Below are positions 6,270 to 9,255 of a stretch of DNA of 9,255 nucleotides, in pieces. The position numbers were made by a program, and so were the translations under genes. Numbering within the stretch: position 1 is the stretch's first letter; each line of letters opens with the position of its first letter. The stretch spans positions 1 through 9,255 of the forward strand of contig JACDHN010000078.1 in the NCBI GenBank assembly GCA_013821025.1. Reading direction: 5' to 3'. Source of the DNA: Acidimicrobiia bacterium (lineage in GTDB: Bacteria; Actinomycetota; Acidimicrobiia; Acidimicrobiales; Ilumatobacteraceae). The notes under the pieces were generated by a model, which was not told the DNA's origin, searched no databases, and worked only from the letters and a program-made list of their open reading frames with translations.

Positions 6270-7313
6270 TCACTCGCCGCGCTCGGCTGTGGCGGCGTGC
6301 ACGAGATCGACCACCGCCGACAGCACGCCGGGATCGGTGCCGGGGTTCACGCCGTGACCGAGGTTGAACACATGCGCCGGATGGCCGGCGTTGTCGTCGA
6401 GCACGGCTCGGGCGCCAGCGAGGGCCACCTTTTCGCCGGCGAGCACGAGCGCCGGATCGAGGTTGCCCTGGACGGCCAGATCGGCGCCGAGGCGGCGGCG
6501 GGCGTCGGCGATGCCCGTGCGCCAGTCGAGCCCAATGACACCGGCGCCGGTGGTGGCGAACGACTCCAGCAAGTGGTCGCATCCCACACCGAAGTGGATG
6601 CCCGGCGCATCAGGGTGGCGAGCAGCCAACTCGGCGAACAACCGGGTCGTGTGGGGCTGGACGAACGTGTCGTAATCGGGGCGCGACAGGGCGCCGGCCC
6701 ACGAGTCGAACAGCTGGAAGGCCCCCGCCCCGCTGTCGAGCTGCAGGCTGATGAACGTGGCGGCTGACTCGGTGAGCCGGTCCATCAGGCGGTGCCACGA
6801 CGGTGCGTCGTTGTGCATCATCGCCTTCGTGTGCTCGTACGTGCGGCTCGGTCGCCCCTCGACGAGATAGCTGGCCACCGTGAACGGCGCCCCGGCGAAC
6901 CCCAACACCGTCACCTCGTCGGGCAGCTCCTGACGCACCAGCGCCACGGTGTCGGTCACGTACGTGACGTCGCCGGGCTCCAACGGTCGTAGCCGGTCGA
7001 TGTCGGCAGGCGATCGCAATGGCCGCTCGGCCACGGGCCCGATGCCCGGTGTCACGTCGATGCCGAATCCGACGGCATGAACGGGCACGACGATGTCGCT
7101 GAAGACGACGGCGGCATCCACGCCGTAGCGGCGCACGGGCTGCAGCGTGATCTCGGCCGATACGTCGGGCTGGCGGATGGCATCGAGGATCGAACCCTCA
7201 CCACGTACTTCTCCGTACTCGGGGAGATGCCGTCCGGCCTGGCGCATGAACCACACCGGCGTGTACCGGGCCCGGCACCCGGCCGTCGCAGCCAGGAAGG
7301 CGGATTCCGACAT
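6270..7313 (-). CDS. hemE: Uroporphyrinogen III decarboxylase
   Basis: HemE removes the four acetate carboxyls of uroporphyrinogen III to give coproporphyrinogen III, the branch point of haem synthesis, in the cytosol and without a cofactor. The 347-residue product has normal family length. Signature 1 is 'PVWFMRQAGRHLPEY' (19-33), with R24 and R28 matching R37 and R41 of the human enzyme. D73 in 'VVFSDIVVP' is the essential Asp (human D86), Y149 in 'ASYLVEG' matches Y164, S204 in 'LFDSWAG' matches S219, and H320 in 'NLGHGVNP' matches H339. All key residues are therefore present. 'GLDWRTGIADARRR' (261-274) is the second conserved block. The open frame continues upstream to 7655 but has no start codon close by and overlaps helD, so the ATG at 7313 is the start. 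No Shine-Dalgarno precedes it. It is the first gene of the minus-strand run and diverges from helD. Confidence 0.97.
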   Translation of the reverse strand: MSESAFLAATAGCRARYTPVWFMRQAGRHLPEYGEVRGEGSILDAIRQPDVSAEITLQPVRRYGVDAAVVFSDIVVPVHAVGFGIDVTPGIGPVAERPLRSPADIDRLRPLEPGDVTYVTDTVALVRQELPDEVTVLGFAGAPFTVASYLVEGRPSRTYEHTKAMMHNDAPSWHRLMDRLTESAATFISLQLDSGAGAFQLFDSWAGALSRPDYDTFVQPHTTRLFAELAARHPDAPGIHFGVGCDHLLESFATTGAGVIGLDWRTGIADARRRLGADLAVQGNLDPALVLAGEKVALAGARAVLDDNAGHPAHVFNLGHGVNPGTDPGVLSAVVDLVHAATAERGE

Positions 7314-7342
7314 GTGACGCCGGACGCTACCGCCGGTAGAGT
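7314..7342 (+). promoter_or_regulatory. Candidate helD promoter (-35 GTGACG, 17-bp spacer, -10 TAGAGT)
   Basis: GTGACG (7314-7319) matches TTGACA at four of six positions. TAGAGT (7337-7342) matches TATAAT at four of six and fits the actinobacterial TANNNT rule. The spacer is the optimal 17 bp. Transcription would start near 7349, giving a leader of about 30 bases that carries GGGAG at 7365-7369, eleven bases before the helD ATG. This is a motif-based prediction only. Confidence 0.4.
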
Positions 7343-7380
7343 GCAACGACCCGTTTTCACGAGCGGGAGCCTCCCCGACG
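7314..7380. promoter_or_regulatory. Divergent hemE/helD control region with a 13-bp dyad
   Basis: All signals for both genes must lie in these 67 bp or inside the flanking coding ends. A perfect inverted repeat, CTACCG-C-CGGTAG, occupies 7327-7339. Its right arm runs into a plus-strand -10-like box, TAGAGT (7337-7342). Its left arm, read on the minus strand, runs into TAGCGT (7329-7324). A protein bound at the dyad would cover both boxes. No T-rich terminator is present. The sequences are seen directly; their regulatory role is inferred. Confidence 0.45.
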
Positions 7381-9255
7381 ATGACACAACACCATCCAGA
7401 ACTGGCCGAGGAGCAGGCGTATCTCGACCATGCGTACACCTGCCTCGAGCGCACCCGCGTCTCGGCTTGGCGGGTGCGCAGTCTGCACGAGGCCGACCTC
7501 GGGGGCACCCACCAGGCTCGGTTCGAGCGCAACGCCGTCGACGAGGCGCTGGTCAAGCGACTGACGGACCTGAATCTTGGCAGCGCTTCACTCATGTTCG
7601 GCCGCATCGACCGCCTTGGCGAAGATCCCACAGATGGAGTGGAGAGCTTCCACATCGGGCGCCTGGCCGTGGCCGACGAGGAGCGCGAGCCCGTCGTGAT
7701 CGATTGGCGGGCGCCCGTCGCCGAGCCGTTCTACCGGGCGACCGGCCGCGACCCGATGGGCCTCGTGCGCCGGCGTCACTTCGCCGTCGAGGGGCCGCGC
7801 CTGCTGGGACTCGAGGACGAGTTGTTCGGCGAGGGCCACCTCGGCGTCGGCCAGGACGACGGGCTGGGCGGCGACCGCCCGGATGGCATCGCCATCCGCG
7901 GCTACTCGACGCTGCTGGCCTCGATCGAGCGCGGCCGCACCGGGACGCTCAGCGACATCGTCGCCACCATCCAAGCCGAGCAGGACGAGATCATTCGCTC
8001 GCCGCAGGCCGGCGTGCTCGTCGTGGAGGGTGGACCGGGAACGGGCAAGACCGTCGTTGCCCTGCACCGTGCCGCCTACCTGTTGTACACGCACCGTTTC
8101 CCGCTCGAGGATCAGGGCGTCCTCGTCATCGGACCCAACCCCGTGTTCTTGCGCTACATCGACCAGGTGCTGCCGTCGCTCGGCGAGGCCGGCGTGGAGC
8201 AAGTGGTGCCGGCCCACCTCGTGCACGACGTGCACTTCGCTCGCCCCGGGATCGATCCTGGGGAATCTGACGAAACGGTGCGGGTGAAGGGCGACACCCG
8301 CATGTCGGACGTCATCGACCGCGCCGTACGCGATCGGGAACGGCCGCTGCGTTCCGACGTCGTCATCCCGTTCCGCACTGGCTACCTGCGGCTCACCGCT
8401 GCGGAGTCAACCCGGATCGTCAGGGCCGCCCGTCGCCGCTTCCGCCGCCACAACTCGGGCAGACGCTTCGTAGAGGCCGAACTGTGGTCAGCGCTGGCCA
8501 GCAGTTGGCGAACCGACGACCTGACGGTCGAGACGGTGCGTACGGCGATGCGCTCGGAGCGTGCGGTCCGCGAGGCCCTGGAGCGGATGTGGCCATTGCT
8601 GACGCCGGCGCAGCTGCTGCACGACTTGTTCGGCTCGCGAGGGCTGGTGCGCCGCGCCGTCGGCTCGTCGTTCCCCGATGTCGACGCCGTTACCGCTCTC
8701 TACCGGCCGCGGCGCGACGACGTGAGCGACGTGCGCTGGACGGATTCCGATGTGGCACTGCTCGACGATGCCCGCGAGGCGTTGGGCCCGATCCCCGATC
8801 GCCATGGCAGGATCGACGAGGCGGACGAGGTGCGCACGTACGGCCACATTGTCATCGATGAGGTGCAGGATCTGTCGCCGATGCAGCTCAAGATGGCGAG
8901 GCGTCGTTCACTCAACGGTTCGATGACGGTTGTCGGCGATATCGCCCAGGCCACCGGCTCGTACGTCCCCGACTCGTGGGACGACGTGGTCGAACACCTG
9001 CCCGACAAGCGCCCTGCCCGCATCATCGGCCTGTCGGTGGGCTACCGCATCCCGGAGCAGATCATGGACCTCGCCAATCGGGTCATGCGCCACGCCACCC
9101 CTGGTGTGCGGGCACCGCGGGCCGTGCGCCCTGGCGATGCCCCGCCCGAGATCGTCGCCGTGGACGGGCGCACCACGGTGTACGAGCAGGCTGCCCGGGA
9201 GACGGCCGAGTTGGTCGCGACGGTCGGCGGCAACGTCGCCGTCGTCGTGTCCGAT
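7381..9255 (+). CDS. helD: HelD-like RNA polymerase recycling ATPase (partial, C-terminus outside window)
   Basis: The frame is open from the ATG at 7381 through the window end (625 codons); the family is usually about 700-750 residues, so roughly the last hundred are missing. HelD is a UvrD-like SF1 ATPase that pushes into RNA polymerase and frees stalled enzyme from nucleic acid. The N-terminal 'LAEEQAYLDHAYTCLERTR' (8-26) is the expected coiled-coil arm. 'SLMFGRIDRLGE' and 'VVIDWRAPVAEPFYRAT' form the conserved block before the motor. Walker A is 'GGPGTGKT' (217-224, Lys223), followed by 'VVALHRAAYLLYTHR'. Walker B is 'VIDEVQD' (491-497), then 'VVGDIAQATGSY' and 'GYRIPEQIMDLANRVM' (motifs III and IV). 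The N-terminal form is closer to mycobacterial HelD than to Streptomyces HelR. I do not see the 19-bp rifamycin-associated element upstream. All ATPase motifs present are intact. A nucleic-acid helicase role is unlikely, as HelD proteins lack typical helicase action. Confidence 0.93.
   Translation, partial: MTQHHPELAEEQAYLDHAYTCLERTRVSAWRVRSLHEADLGGTHQARFERNAVDEALVKRLTDLNLGSASLMFGRIDRLGEDPTDGVESFHIGRLAVADEEREPVVIDWRAPVAEPFYRATGRDPMGLVRRRHFAVEGPRLLGLEDELFGEGHLGVGQDDGLGGDRPDGIAIRGYSTLLASIERGRTGTLSDIVATIQAEQDEIIRSPQAGVLVVEGGPGTGKTVVALHRAAYLLYTHRFPLEDQGVLVIGPNPVFLRYIDQVLPSLGEAGVEQVVPAHLVHDVHFARPGIDPGESDETVRVKGDTRMSDVIDRAVRDRERPLRSDVVIPFRTGYLRLTAAESTRIVRAARRRFRRHNSGRRFVEAELWSALASSWRTDDLTVETVRTAMRSERAVREALERMWPLLTPAQLLHDLFGSRGLVRRAVGSSFPDVDAVTALYRPRRDDVSDVRWTDSDVALLDDAREALGPIPDRHGRIDEADEVRTYGHIVIDEVQDLSPMQLKMARRRSLNGSMTVVGDIAQATGSYVPDSWDDVVEHLPDKRPARIIGLSVGYRIPEQIMDLANRVMRHATPGVRAPRAVRPGDAPPEIVAVDGRTTVYEQAARETAELVATVGGNVAVVVSD

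Noticed and set aside
3814..6367. Long plus-strand open frames (3814-5070, 4980-5681, 5294-6367) opposite the haem genes
   Set aside because: Low-complexity composition, no family motifs, and full overlap with hemY, hemH and hemE, whose catalytic residues are intact.
7364..7377. Short GGGA/TCCC hairpin before the helD ATG as a terminator or riboswitch
   Set aside because: The stem is only 4 bp with a 3-base loop and no T-run. The GGGAG is better explained as the ribosome binding site.
7314..7655. Upstream extension of hemE to 7655
   Set aside because: It would overlap helD by almost 280 bases. HemE family length and signature 1 fit the ATG at 7313.
7588..8847. Minus-strand open frames (7588-8235, 8488-8847) and plus-strand frame 7077-8270 around helD
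   Set aside because: They overlap the helD frame, which has complete ATPase motifs, and show no domains of their own.

Overview
The window is high-GC DNA (very GC-rich third codon positions) packed with genes that are mostly joined by 1- to 4-base overlaps or 1-base gaps. Together with a HelD-type RNA polymerase recycling ATPase and a Bacillus/actinobacterial-style haem branch, this suggests an actinobacterium. The general resemblance of the proteins makes Acidimicrobiia (Ilumatobacter-like) my best guess. That placement is inferred from recognition, not from a search.

Layout. Bases 1-7313 hold seven genes, all on the minus strand and read right to left: hemE (7313-6270), hemH/cpfC (6268-5327), hemY/cgoX (5325-3961), an Lnt-like apolipoprotein N-acyltransferase (3964-2477), a GT4 glycosyltransferase (2443-1154), a class I SAM methyltransferase (1157-414) and the N-terminal part of an alpha/alpha-toroid 'prenyltransferase-like' protein (414-1, cut by the window edge). 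The only gap above 1 base among them is the 33 bp between lnt and the glycosyltransferase, which contains nested inverted repeats and may divide two transcription units. From 7381 to the right edge the plus strand carries a HelD-like ATPase that runs out of the window. hemE and helD diverge from a 67-bp spacer with a 13-bp dyad that overlaps a -10-like box on each strand.

How the genes work together. HemE makes coproporphyrinogen III. HemY/CgoX and HemH/CpfC would then oxidise it and insert iron by the coproporphyrin-dependent route. The last enzyme of that route (ChdC/HemQ) is not in the window. The lnt-like gene is translationally coupled to hemY, but its product has Ser where the essential catalytic Cys of Lnt should be, while the other catalytic residues are kept. 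The glycosyltransferase-methyltransferase-toroid trio is tightly coupled and looks like one biosynthetic module, with an unknown product. HelD is a separate housekeeping or stress function facing the other way.

The most interesting points are the Cys-to-Ser Lnt, the uncharacterised three-gene module, and a CGGTAGNNT motif seen just upstream of three separate start codons. I found no RNA genes, mobile elements, CRISPR arrays or long repeats.
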